This document shows, piece after piece, positions 18,414 through 26,171 of a DNA stretch of 64,000 nucleotides; within the stretch, counting starts at the first letter, position 1, and each line of letters opens with the position of its first letter. The position numbers were made by a program, and so were the translations under genes. The notes under the pieces are model-generated. The model did no database searches and had not been told where the DNA came from. It was given only the letters and a program-made list of their open reading frames with translations. Source of the stretch: an uncultured Alistipes sp. (GTDB lineage: Bacteria > Bacteroidota > Bacteroidia > Bacteroidales > Rikenellaceae); contig CASDZP010000006.1 in the NCBI GenBank assembly GCA_949285535.1, forward strand, positions 45,720 to 109,719, read 5' to 3'.

Positions 18414-19157
18414 ATGACTATGAATAAGAGACAAACGGAATATATTGCACTCTATTTGTTCGTGTTTGGAGCGATTTTGCTTTTTGGTGTATTGGCACGA
18501 AAGTTTGTGCTTGTCAAGGGGTATGATGAGTTCAGTGCAGCGGTTGGATTCTTCGCAACGGTGGTTGTGTTGTCGGCACTCTATATCAGCCTGCAAATGA
18601 CGCTTAATGAGTTGCTGCTGCCCCGAATGGAGAAGTTCCTGATGCGCCTTCCAGCCTTTCAAAAGTTGGAGGAGGTGGCCGTTGTTGCCGAGACTACCGC
18701 TATCGTGGCTGCCCCGATTGAGGAGGTTGCTGTTACCGAGACTACCCCACAACCATCGGAGTACGAGGTTTTGCGTGCCAATGCAATCGCTGAGCAAGAG
18801 CGTGCATCACAAGCAAAGTTGGAGCGTGTTCTTGACTATACAAAGCAGACGATGGTTCCCTATATGAGCGAAGCGGAATTAGACCGTTTGTGTGGCTACA
18901 TCACAGAATATAGTTTGTGCGACACCCCATGCGAACTATCGCCCGTATCGGTTGATTCTGCACTCAAAAGCATCGACCTGATGCACTTCGGCTGGAACAT
19001 CGGCAAGGCGTTTGGCAAGAAACGCATTCACACCGCCACATTCATTAAGAATGTCTTTGCTCACGCTCTCCGCGACATCGAAGTCTCAACCATCGAACGC
19101 AAGATGTCGCACACCGAGTCTGAGTGCCGGATTAAGTTGGATGATACGATAATGTAA
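18414..19157 (+). CDS. Hypothetical inner-membrane protein of the mobile element
   Basis: About 247 aa. Two N-terminal hydrophobic helices (YIALYLFVFGAILLFGVLA; FFATVVVLSALYISLQMTL) are followed by an Ala/Glu/Thr-rich stretch and a soluble C-terminal domain (VPYMSEAELDRLCGYITEYS). No known family is recognised. The gene lies among mobilization backbone genes, has its own promoter-like box and is probably part of the element core rather than cargo. Confidence 0.65.
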   Translation: MTMNKRQTEYIALYLFVFGAILLFGVLARKFVLVKGYDEFSAAVGFFATVVVLSALYISLQMTLNELLLPRMEKFLMRLPAFQKLEEVAVVAETTAIVAAPIEEVAVTETTPQPSEYEVLRANAIAEQERASQAKLERVLDYTKQTMVPYMSEAELDRLCGYITEYSLCDTPCELSPVSVDSALKSIDLMHFGWNIGKAFGKKRIHTATFIKNVFAHALRDIEVSTIERKMSHTESECRIKLDDTIM

Positions 19158-19162
19158 ATATC

Positions 19163-20608
19163 CTATAACTTTTTATCGAATAAAGAGAATATTGATAGAA
19201 ACTTATCTGAAATAGCAACAATATCTTGTTGATTGTTCTTCTGGGCAAGTTCCTTTATTTTTCTTATAGGACTTAACATTTCATCATTCTTCTGTTTCTC
19301 AGATAAATGCATTGATGACACAAGCGAAACTAAGAATTGGTTAATTTTTTTACATAGTGTCACAAGACGAAGCATTTGCATTAACTCTTCTGGATGGTTC
19401 ATCTCGTTTGCACATTGCCACCTCTCACTAATATTTAATTTAGTATCTTCTCTGTAATGGGTATATAAATTCCTCTTATTCGGATCAAAATTTGATGTCA
19501 AGGCTATGAGTTCATCTTCAATCTCTTTGGATAATGGAATGGATTTAAACTCTGGAACAGTTCTAATTTTGCTCCATATACTTTTTTCTCTGTATTCATC
19601 ATTATAACCATACAAATGAGACAATGCACTAATCTCATTTCTATAAGCACGCATAAAACATATAGAACGTTCTGCGTTACTATCTGCTTTAAGGTAGGAA
19701 TTCATAGAACAAGCTAAATCATATTGCATAAAACTAACTTCCCATCGCAATTCTTCAAGTGCTTGTATTTCGGTAAGTCTACTACAATCTACTTGTTTAT
19801 CTGTAAGATATTCTATTGCCTTTTCACAAATCGTATAGTTCTTTTTGTGTGACTCGATATTTTCCCAAGCATTTGCAATTTGTCCTGCGATTACAATATC
19901 AAGTTTTTCCTTATTATGAAATGCCTCTGCGACTTTTTTATTTATAATATCTATAATAGAGTATTTATCTACACTCCTTGTATATGTACATTCTCTGTTG
20001 TCAGTACATAATATTTCTGTAATCATTTGTAGAATAGGAGAAATATACTGTAATATCATATCATGCACCAATAATTGGTCCCCAACTCTTTTCGCATAGA
20101 TATCTTCATCATTCAATGTTACCAACTTTGAATACATTGTATTTGGATTGTCGTAATGAGCTGTTATGTTTCTTAATCCAGCATCACACTTTTTACCCAG
20201 TAATCTTAACTGTTGTAATATACTCTCTAATTCTATAGTCTCTTTATGCGACTCATTAAGATGATTAATTAGTTTTGGGATTACACCTCCATGATCCCTA
20301 CCTACTAAATATTTACACCACTCATATTGTGAAAGATTAATCATTTGCATATGAAAACGCTTTACGTATACATTATCCGTAGATAACATATTCTTCATAT
20401 CACTACAAACTTCATATACAGCTAAAAGGCTACCGCTTAATAATTCAAAAAGCAGTTGCAAATAATTAGCTCCATCAAAAGTAGACAACCTTGATTTTAT
20501 CAACTCTGTATTTTTCAATATATGTTCAGAATCCGAAATTGCTGATTTTGCATTATTAATCAAAATATTTATTGTTTCCTTGCTTGCATTCTTCCTAGTC
20601 ATATACAT
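19163..20608 (-). CDS. Uncharacterised protein with two HEPN-type RNxxxH motifs
   Basis: A 481-aa, mostly alpha-helical protein. It has two motifs that fit the HEPN ribonuclease signature R-polar-xxx-H: R146-N-I-T-A-H151 (LRNITAHYDNP) and R379-N-L-Y-T-H384 (KRNLYTHYRED). Tandem HEPN motifs occur in antiviral and toxin RNases. It is AT-rich and reversed relative to the mobilization genes on both sides, so it looks like inserted cargo. The first ATG is at 20608 with others close behind. Without a structure or homology search the HEPN call remains inference. Confidence 0.6.
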   Translation of the reverse strand: MYMTRKNASKETINILINNAKSAISDSEHILKNTELIKSRLSTFDGANYLQLLFELLSGSLLAVYEVCSDMKNMLSTDNVYVKRFHMQMINLSQYEWCKYLVGRDHGGVIPKLINHLNESHKETIELESILQQLRLLGKKCDAGLRNITAHYDNPNTMYSKLVTLNDEDIYAKRVGDQLLVHDMILQYISPILQMITEILCTDNRECTYTRSVDKYSIIDIINKKVAEAFHNKEKLDIVIAGQIANAWENIESHKKNYTICEKAIEYLTDKQVDCSRLTEIQALEELRWEVSFMQYDLACSMNSYLKADSNAERSICFMRAYRNEISALSHLYGYNDEYREKSIWSKIRTVPEFKSIPLSKEIEDELIALTSNFDPNKRNLYTHYREDTKLNISERWQCANEMNHPEELMQMLRLVTLCKKINQFLVSLVSSMHLSEKQKNDEMLSPIRKIKELAQKNNQQDIVAISDKFLSIFSLFDKKL

Positions 20609-20625
20609 ATTTATTAATCATAGCA

Positions 20626-20633
20626 CAAAATTA
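20626..20633 (-). promoter_or_regulatory. -7 box candidate for the HEPN-like gene
   Basis: On the minus strand TAATTTTG matches TAnnTTTG, 17 bp before the ATG at 20608. No convincing -33 box. Confidence 0.4.
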
Positions 20634-20771
20634 CTTAAAACTTCTCTGGCTAAGCGTTTTACATATCATATTTATCATCACACATTCCACATTTTACGAA
20701 AATCAGCACTTTAACTCACCACCAATCACCATCCAAAAGTTATTTTGCAGTTATATTTTAGTGGGTGATTT

Positions 20772-20786
20772 CACCATTATAACACC
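20772..20786 (+). repeat. Operator-like repeat upstream of the second HTH gene
   Basis: CACCATTATAACACC, identical to 16326-16340. Here GGTGATTTCACC just upstream forms a perfect palindrome overlapping the repeat. Confidence 0.5.
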
Positions 20787-20825
20787 GATTTCCTTTGCCA
20801 ACGAAACATAAAAAACAGTTCGCAT

Positions 20826-21191
20826 ATGGCAAATGAAATTACTTTTGATAAGCTGCCGCAGGCGGTGGGTTATCTGACAGAACAGGTGGAGCGAATCCAC
20901 AAAATTGTGGCGGCATTGCAACCGCAGACCACAATCGACAAGCACCGCATTGTCGAGATTGACGAGGCGTGCAAAATCACACGCAAGGCGAAACCTACTA
21001 TCTACACGCTCGCACGCAAGGGGCTGATTCCTGCCTACAAGCGTGGCAAGAAACTCTACTTCTACGAAGATGAGTTGCTGCAATGGATTGAGTCGGGGCG
21101 AAAGCCGTTACAGGCACTCAACCTCCAAGAGCAAGCGGCAGAGATTGTTCTCGGCGTAAAACGCAAACCAAAAGGCGGCTTTAACCTCTAA
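20826..21191 (+). CDS. Excisionase-like helix-turn-helix protein
   Basis: A 121-aa protein with an HTH_17/MerR-like unit (VEIDEACKITRKAKPTIYTLARKG followed by KRGKKLYFYEDELLQWI) and a short N-terminal coil. Such small proteins often act as recombination directionality factors or repressors in Bacteroides elements. The stop shares a base with the start of the DUF3987 gene (TAATG), so they are translated together. Confidence 0.75.
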   Translation: MANEITFDKLPQAVGYLTEQVERIHKIVAALQPQTTIDKHRIVEIDEACKITRKAKPTIYTLARKGLIPAYKRGKKLYFYEDELLQWIESGRKPLQALNLQEQAAEIVLGVKRKPKGGFNL

Positions 21192-22567
21192 TGCACTCGG
21201 CTATGAACAGTAAATTGACAGCAGAGGGCATAATGGGTGCAGCAATGCGTATGGGTGCGGAACTATCAGGCGGCGAGTTCCCTATCAGTGTTTTTCCTCA
21301 CAAGATTCAGCGCATCATCACCGAGTTGCACGCCTCGCAAGGCTATCCCATCGACTACATCGCTGCGGCTATGCTCTCGGCATTGGCGGTGAGTATAGGC
21401 AACTCGCATCTTGCACAGGTTAAGCGTGGCTGGGTGGAGAGCCCCATTTTATATATGGCACTCATCGGGCGACCGGGAGCAAACAAAAGCCACCCATTAA
21501 GTTTTGCGTTTCACCCATTTATCGAGCACGACTACCGCCACAACAAGGAGTATCAGGAGCAATATGCCGAGTATGAGCGCACGATGTCGATGACCAAGAA
21601 AGAGCGATTGGAGGCTGGGAAAGATGAGTTTCCCATTCCACCCAAGCGCAGTCGTTTCCTTGTGTCGGACATAACGCCCGAAGGGTTGAGCCTTATTCAC
21701 GCACAGAATCCTCGTGGGCTGTGCTTATGGTCGGACGAACTATCGGCGTGGTTCAAGAACTTCAACCGCTACAACAACGGTTCGGAGGAGCAATTCTGGC
21801 TGTCAGTATTCAACGCCAAGCCTACAATCTCGGATCGTAAGAGTTCACAAAGTTCAATCTTCATCAAACGACCCTATATCTCGGTTGTCGGGACTATTCA
21901 GCAGAAGATTCTCGGTGAGTTGGGTAAAGGCGAGAGGGCAAGCAACGGATTTATCGACCGCATACTATTCGTAATGCCACAATCGGTACAGAAGAGCCGA
22001 TGGAGCGACAGAGAGACTCCCGAAGAGTTGGAACAAGAGTGGCAGTGCATTATCAATGGGCTCATAGAGCAGGAATGCGAGTTCAATGAACAGGGTGAAC
22101 TGCAATCACATCATCTCCCCTTTCGTGAGGCGGCAAAGAGAGAACTATATGCGTGGCAGCACGACAACGCACGAAAGTGCGATTTGGAAAGCAACGAGGC
22201 TCTGCTCGGCATATACTGTAAGTTGGAGATATACATCATTCGCTTTGCGCTGATAATCCAACTTGCCCGCTGGACTTGCGGAGAGTGCGACAAGGAGGCT
22301 ATCGACATCGAGAGTGTGCGTAGGGCTATTGAACTCGCGGAGTATTTCCGCATCACAGCCATAAGGGTACAGACTTCTATAGGCAACGAGCAACTCAATG
22401 AACTGCACCGCACTATCTACCACCATCTACCGCAAAGGTTTACCACCGCAGAGGGTATCGCTTTGGCAGAGAGTTACGGGATGAAGGAGCACGCATTCAA
22501 GATGATGTTGAAACGCCATCTGGGGACACTATTCAAGAAAATCAATCACGGAGAGTACAGTAAATAA
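21191..22567 (+). CDS. DUF3987 (YfjI-like) protein
   Basis: A 458-aa protein of the DUF3987 family. It has a P-loop-like GRPGANKSHPL near residue 93 and a LCLWSDELSAWFKNF segment that fits a Walker B region. Relatives are found next to primase-like genes in Bacteroidetes mobilizable elements and are presumed to help replication or processing of the excised form. It begins by overlapping the excisionase-like gene and ends just before a 17-bp inverted repeat. Confidence 0.8.
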   Translation: MHSAMNSKLTAEGIMGAAMRMGAELSGGEFPISVFPHKIQRIITELHASQGYPIDYIAAAMLSALAVSIGNSHLAQVKRGWVESPILYMALIGRPGANKSHPLSFAFHPFIEHDYRHNKEYQEQYAEYERTMSMTKKERLEAGKDEFPIPPKRSRFLVSDITPEGLSLIHAQNPRGLCLWSDELSAWFKNFNRYNNGSEEQFWLSVFNAKPTISDRKSSQSSIFIKRPYISVVGTIQQKILGELGKGERASNGFIDRILFVMPQSVQKSRWSDRETPEELEQEWQCIINGLIEQECEFNEQGELQSHHLPFREAAKRELYAWQHDNARKCDLESNEALLGIYCKLEIYIIRFALIIQLARWTCGECDKEAIDIESVRRAIELAEYFRITAIRVQTSIGNEQLNELHRTIYHHLPQRFTTAEGIALAESYGMKEHAFKMMLKRHLGTLFKKINHGEYSK

Positions 22568-22570
22568 CTT

Positions 22571-22630
22571 GTTACTATCCACATTTTGCAACCGAGGGTT
22601 TTGTGAAATTGCGAAAATGTGGATAGTAAC
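22571..22630. repeat. Perfect 17-bp inverted repeat between the DUF3987 and DUF6371 genes
   Basis: GTTACTATCCACATTTT at 22571-22587 pairs exactly with 22614-22630 around a 26-nt loop. It starts 4 bp after the DUF3987 stop and ends 19 bp before the DUF6371 ATG. It could attenuate transcription, bind a replication protein, or act as an origin hairpin. Confidence 0.7.
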
Positions 22631-22648
22631 AACAAAACCAAAAAGAAA

Positions 22649-23677
22649 ATGAGATACCGATTCATATTAGAACCATACAAGGGTGTCAGCTCGCGGCACA
22701 TCTGCCCCAACTGCCACCGTAAAAGTTGTTTCGCACGCTACATAGACACCGATGAGCAGATACGATTCCCCGACTATGTAGGACGCTGCAACCACGAACA
22801 TAAGTGCGGCTACAACTACACACCGAAGATGTACTTCGCTGAGAATCCCGAAGCAAGGGAGCGACTCAGTAATGACTACCGCCCTGTGGTAAAGCCCGCA
22901 AAAATAGAGCCACCGCCACCATCATTCATTGAGCCGAAGATGATGCAACTCTCGATGCAACACTATGAGAAGAATCATCTTTATCACTTCCTGAAAACGG
23001 TGCTCGGCAAGTCGGCAGCCAGCGAGCTGATGCAACGCTACAATGTCGGCTCATCGAAGCATTGGACGGGATCAACGGTCTTTTGGCAAGTGGATATTTC
23101 TGGGCGTATTCGCACAGGAAAAGTGATGCTCTACAACTCCGAAAATGGGCGAAGAATTAAGGAGCCGCATAACCATATTACTTGGGTGCATTCGCTCTTG
23201 AAAAAGGAGAAATTTCACTTGCGGCAATGCCTCTTCGGGGAGCATCTTTTGACAGCCGACAACCACCAAACAGTGGCACTTGTGGAGAGCGAAAAGAGTG
23301 CTTTGATAGCCTCTCATTTTCTACCGCAATATCTATGGATTGCAACGGGAGGAAAGAACGGAGCGTTCAATAGTGAGGCGATGAGCGTACTGAAAAATCA
23401 TCAGGTTTTACTCTTCCCCGACCTCGGAGCAACCGACTATTGGAGGGGTAAAATGGAGATGATGCAGCGGCTCGGAATTGAGGTTTCGCTCTTCGATTTT
23501 ATGGAAAATAACGCCACCGATGAGGAGCGAAAAGCGGGTTACGACATTGCCGATTATCTCTTAAAAGCCGAGACGAAAGAGTCCGTTTTAAGCAGAATGA
23601 TTGTCCGAAATCCACACCTTGAAACGCTCATTTCCACGCTCGATTTAGAGGTCGTAAGCATTGAGAAATACCCTTGA
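22649..23677 (+). CDS. DUF6371 / Toprim-like primase-related protein with zinc finger
   Basis: About 342 aa from the ATG at 22649; the GTG at 22619 lies within the inverted repeat. The N-terminus is a CHC2-like zinc finger (CPNCHRKSC...CNHEHKCGY). A Toprim-like core follows (VALVESEKSALIASHF, then LLFPDLGATDYW), matching DUF6371 proteins of Bacteroidetes elements. It probably primes or supports replication of the element, paired with the DUF3987 protein. Confidence 0.75.
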   Translation: MRYRFILEPYKGVSSRHICPNCHRKSCFARYIDTDEQIRFPDYVGRCNHEHKCGYNYTPKMYFAENPEARERLSNDYRPVVKPAKIEPPPPSFIEPKMMQLSMQHYEKNHLYHFLKTVLGKSAASELMQRYNVGSSKHWTGSTVFWQVDISGRIRTGKVMLYNSENGRRIKEPHNHITWVHSLLKKEKFHLRQCLFGEHLLTADNHQTVALVESEKSALIASHFLPQYLWIATGGKNGAFNSEAMSVLKNHQVLLFPDLGATDYWRGKMEMMQRLGIEVSLFDFMENNATDEERKAGYDIADYLLKAETKESVLSRMIVRNPHLETLISTLDLEVVSIEKYP

Positions 23678-23735
23678 ATTTCAATAGAAAAGAGGGAGTT
23701 TCAGACTTTGACTTAAAAGGCTGAAATCTGTCTAT

Positions 23736-23796
23736 TTTCAGTTGAGCAAGTTTATGTCGGTGTATTACATTTTACCGACAACTTGCTCACCTGAAA
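23736..23796. other. Long imperfect hairpin, candidate oriT
   Basis: TTTCAG, GAGCAAGTT and GTCGGT on the left pair with ACCGAC, AACTTGCTC and CTGAAA on the right, with a 3-nt bulge (TAT) and a 12-nt loop (23762-23773). The position, directly upstream of mobC and mobA, is where transfer origins usually lie. The nick site is not identified. Confidence 0.5.
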
Positions 23797-23852
23797 GGCT
23801 GGTGAGACGGCTCCCGATGGTCACAAGATTAACATTAAAAACACAACTGAAA

Positions 23853-24161
23853 ATGGAAAAGAAAAATACAATTACAATCCGACTCTCGGATGAACAATAT
23901 GGTTGGCTGCGAGCACTGAGCAGACGAAGTAAACGGAGTCAAAGCGAGGTAGTACGATCACTCATTGAACAAGGTACAGTGCGTGAACGAATCACTCGCG
24001 AGAACCTCGACATCATACGAAAACTCATAGGTGAAAGCACCAACCTAAACCAGTTGGCAAAGCAAGCAAACCGGCAAGGTTTTTTCCGAGTTAGGGACGA
24101 GTGCCAAGCCACGGCATTGAAGATTTCACAACTGATAAAACGGATAAAAGATGATAGGTAA
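23853..24161 (+). CDS. mobC: MobC-like mobilization accessory protein
   Basis: About 102 aa. It has a ribbon-helix-helix-like N-terminus (TITIRLSDEQYGWLRALSRRSKRSQSEVVRSL) followed by the MobC-type helix IGESTNLNQLAKQAN. MobC proteins bind oriT and help the relaxase open the strand. The in-frame extension to 23742 runs through the oriT-like hairpin, so the ATG at 23853 is preferred. It overlaps mobA by 11 bp. Confidence 0.8.
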   Translation: MEKKNTITIRLSDEQYGWLRALSRRSKRSQSEVVRSLIEQGTVRERITRENLDIIRKLIGESTNLNQLAKQANRQGFFRVRDECQATALKISQLIKRIKDDR

Positions 24162-25104
24162 AATTGTAAAAGGCACATCGTTCGGAGGGTGCGTGAACTA
24201 TGTGCTGAAAGAAGAAAAATCGCGCCTGTTGGAGGCTGTCGGAGTGGAGGGCTCACCCTCGGAAATGGCAGAGCAATTTGAGCTACAAACACTACTCAAC
24301 GACAAGGTCAAAAACACCGTTGGACACATATCGCTGAACTTCTCTGCGGAGAATGCGGCAAGGCTTGCAGCCGATGATAAACTGATGCTCAAAATCGCCC
24401 ACGACTATATGAAGTTGATGGGTATCGAGAACACCCAATTTATCATTGCCCGACACATCGACCGCGACCATCCTCATTGCCACATCGTTTATAATCGAGT
24501 GGATAATGACGGGCGGACGATAAGCGACAAGAACGACCGATTCCGCAACGAGAAGGTGTGCAAGATGCTGACGGCTCGCTACCGACTACACTTTTCGGAG
24601 GGCAAGAAAAATGTGAAGTTTGACAGACTGCGTAAACACGACCAGGTGAAGCATTACATTTACCATGTACTCAGACACGAAGTCCCAAAAGCGGTAAGCT
24701 GGAGCGAGTTAAGGCGGGCATTGAGACGCTACAAGATTGGCACCGAGTTTAAGTTGAATCGCAGAACGGGTGAAGCGGAGGGTGTAAAGTTCATCTGCAA
24801 CGGGTATAAATTCAGCGGCTCCAAGATTGACCGCCAATTCAGTTTTGTCAATATTGCTTGCCAACTCGAAGAGAACGCCTTTGATGCAGGTATCTACCCA
24901 AAACGCAACAATACTCCTATCCAGCAACGCGAGAAGCCTCGCCAAGAGATTGTTCGTCAAGAGCCAAGCGAAGAGAGTAGCCTAACTGCTGGCTTGCTCG
25001 ACCTCGCAACAGCCCCTGCTACCGATCCTGAAGAGGAGATGCTGGCAAAGCAATATGTAAAGAAGAAAAAGAAGCCACAGCGCAAGCGTGGATTCAGATT
25101 GTGA
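24151..25104 (+). CDS. mobA: MobA-type relaxase
   Basis: A 317-aa relaxase that should nick oriT and lead the strand into a recipient using a helper conjugation system. The N-terminus MIGKIVKGTSFGGCVNYVL is typical, and the metal-binding histidines are seen at H102, H107, H109 and H111 (ARHIDRDHPHCHIVYNRVD). The C-terminus is basic (KKKKKPQRKRGFRL). No coupling protein or mating-pore genes are present, so the element is mobilizable, not self-transmissible. Confidence 0.9.
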   Translation: MIGKIVKGTSFGGCVNYVLKEEKSRLLEAVGVEGSPSEMAEQFELQTLLNDKVKNTVGHISLNFSAENAARLAADDKLMLKIAHDYMKLMGIENTQFIIARHIDRDHPHCHIVYNRVDNDGRTISDKNDRFRNEKVCKMLTARYRLHFSEGKKNVKFDRLRKHDQVKHYIYHVLRHEVPKAVSWSELRRALRRYKIGTEFKLNRRTGEAEGVKFICNGYKFSGSKIDRQFSFVNIACQLEENAFDAGIYPKRNNTPIQQREKPRQEIVRQEPSEESSLTAGLLDLATAPATDPEEEMLAKQYVKKKKKPQRKRGFRL

Positions 25105-25137
25105 TAAATTATTGTTAAACCCTAAAATTTAAGTGTT

Positions 25138-25572
25138 ATGTATTTGTACAAAGCTAATTACAATGACTTGATTAGTGACTTCAATCTCTACCTATGCGAG
25201 AGATTTGGTTACAGAAATGCGTGCAGTGTTATGTGGAATGCAAATGGCATCTGCATCAGTATTCACAAAGGAAGTTTGGATATCTATCTCCGCTTCTGGG
25301 AGTACAGCAAGGGTGTAGGCAACTACCCCGACTGGAGCATTATCATCGCCCGTTGCGAGTTCCGCAATGAACTGCGAGAGGATCGCTTCGAACTCCTCAA
25401 AGACCTTGTACGATTCTTCAAGGAGTATATGCCCCGCTACGGGTATAAGCATCTCTGCACCGAGGATGATGACTACAAGTATTACCAAACGCTCAACCTC
25501 CCCTGCATCAAACGCGGCTTTATGGGTTACCATTGCAACTATGGAGCCCCGCTGAGAGAGATTGAGGTGTAA
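25138..25572 (+). CDS. Hypothetical protein downstream of the relaxase
   Basis: A 144-aa soluble protein rich in Tyr, Cys and acidic residues with no recognised domain. It follows mobA by 33 bp in the same direction and has similar base composition, so it belongs to the mobilization backbone. Function unknown. Confidence 0.6.
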   Translation: MYLYKANYNDLISDFNLYLCERFGYRNACSVMWNANGICISIHKGSLDIYLRFWEYSKGVGNYPDWSIIIARCEFRNELREDRFELLKDLVRFFKEYMPRYGYKHLCTEDDDYKYYQTLNLPCIKRGFMGYHCNYGAPLREIEV

Positions 25573-25603
25573 CGGTTGAAGCAACCTTAGAATGTGAGAG
25601 ACT

Positions 25604-25650
25604 CATTTGTCCGAAGGTATCCAAATTTTTCGGATAGTATCGGACAAATG
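25604..25650. repeat. 47-nt hairpin repeat, copy 1
   Basis: Outer arms CATTTGTCCGA (25604-25614) and TCGGACAAATG (25640-25650) pair over 11 bp. An inner stem TATCC/GGATA is specific to this copy. Confidence 0.75.
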
Positions 25651-25708
25651 GGTTTCTTTCTGTACTAAGATTGACAAGTGTACTCCCGAATCAGAGACAT
25701 CTACAGAG

Positions 25709-25755
25709 CATTTGTCCGAGGGTAGTAGAATTTTTCTAATTGCTTCGGACAAATG
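25709..25755. repeat. 47-nt hairpin repeat, copy 2
   Basis: The same outer arms at 25709-25719 and 25745-25755 and the same total length. The inner stem is TAGAA/TTCTA, different in sequence but again self-complementary. Confidence 0.75.
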
Positions 25756-25787
25756 ATATCTATTCTGAAACACCAATCTATTCTGAG

Positions 25788-25834
25788 CATTTTTCCGAGG
25801 TTTACAAATAAATTTTGTAACCGTCGGACAAATG
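25788..25834. repeat. 47-nt hairpin repeat, copy 3
   Basis: The outer left arm has one change (CATTTTTCCGA), the right arm is unchanged, and the total is again 47 nt. The inner stem is the longest: GGT, then TACAAA pairing with TTTGTA, ACC. Confidence 0.75.
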
Positions 25835-25882
25835 TATTTCTCCTCTCTCATCAATCAGTTGTAGATAATCACTTATGTTTTG

Positions 25883-26151
25883 CTACGTCATTCCAAATAA
25901 CTCAGCCATTTAAGTAAGCTCAATAAAGTGTTCTCCAAGATGATAACTCGTCTGTGTTACCCAATCCTAAGCCTTCGCCATCACACGCTCAAAGTTCCAG
26001 TACTTCCCATAGCCCATCCCTTGTGCTAACTTACACGAGTTCCACCACTCCTTACCACCTTACCACCAGCATCAACCTCTCGCAGCTGTTCGAAAGGGGA
26101 TTGAAATTCAGGGATATTGTTATTTGATTGGATATTATTATCTTTATTCAT
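25883..26151 (-). pseudogene. Relic of a DinD-like (DNA-damage-inducible protein D) gene
   Basis: From an ATG at 26151 the minus strand reads FQSPFEQLREVDAGGK, then shifts frame near a duplicated AAGGTGGT and continues as EWWNSCKLAQGMGYGKYWNF, FERVMAKA, stop, DWVTQTSYHLGEHFIELT, stop, MAELFGMT. This pattern (SPFE, W, GYGKWxxFExVIxKA, HF) matches the start of DinD/KilA-N-related proteins. With one frameshift, two internal stops and only about 85 residues it is dead. It sits at the downstream edge of the restriction operon. Confidence 0.6.
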
Positions 26152-26171
26152 AATTTACTTGTATCACTGTT

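Noticed and set aside
25604..25834. CRISPR-like array
   Set aside because: Repeats are inverted hairpins with unequal 58- and 32-bp spacing, no direct repeat-spacer pattern, and no cas genes.
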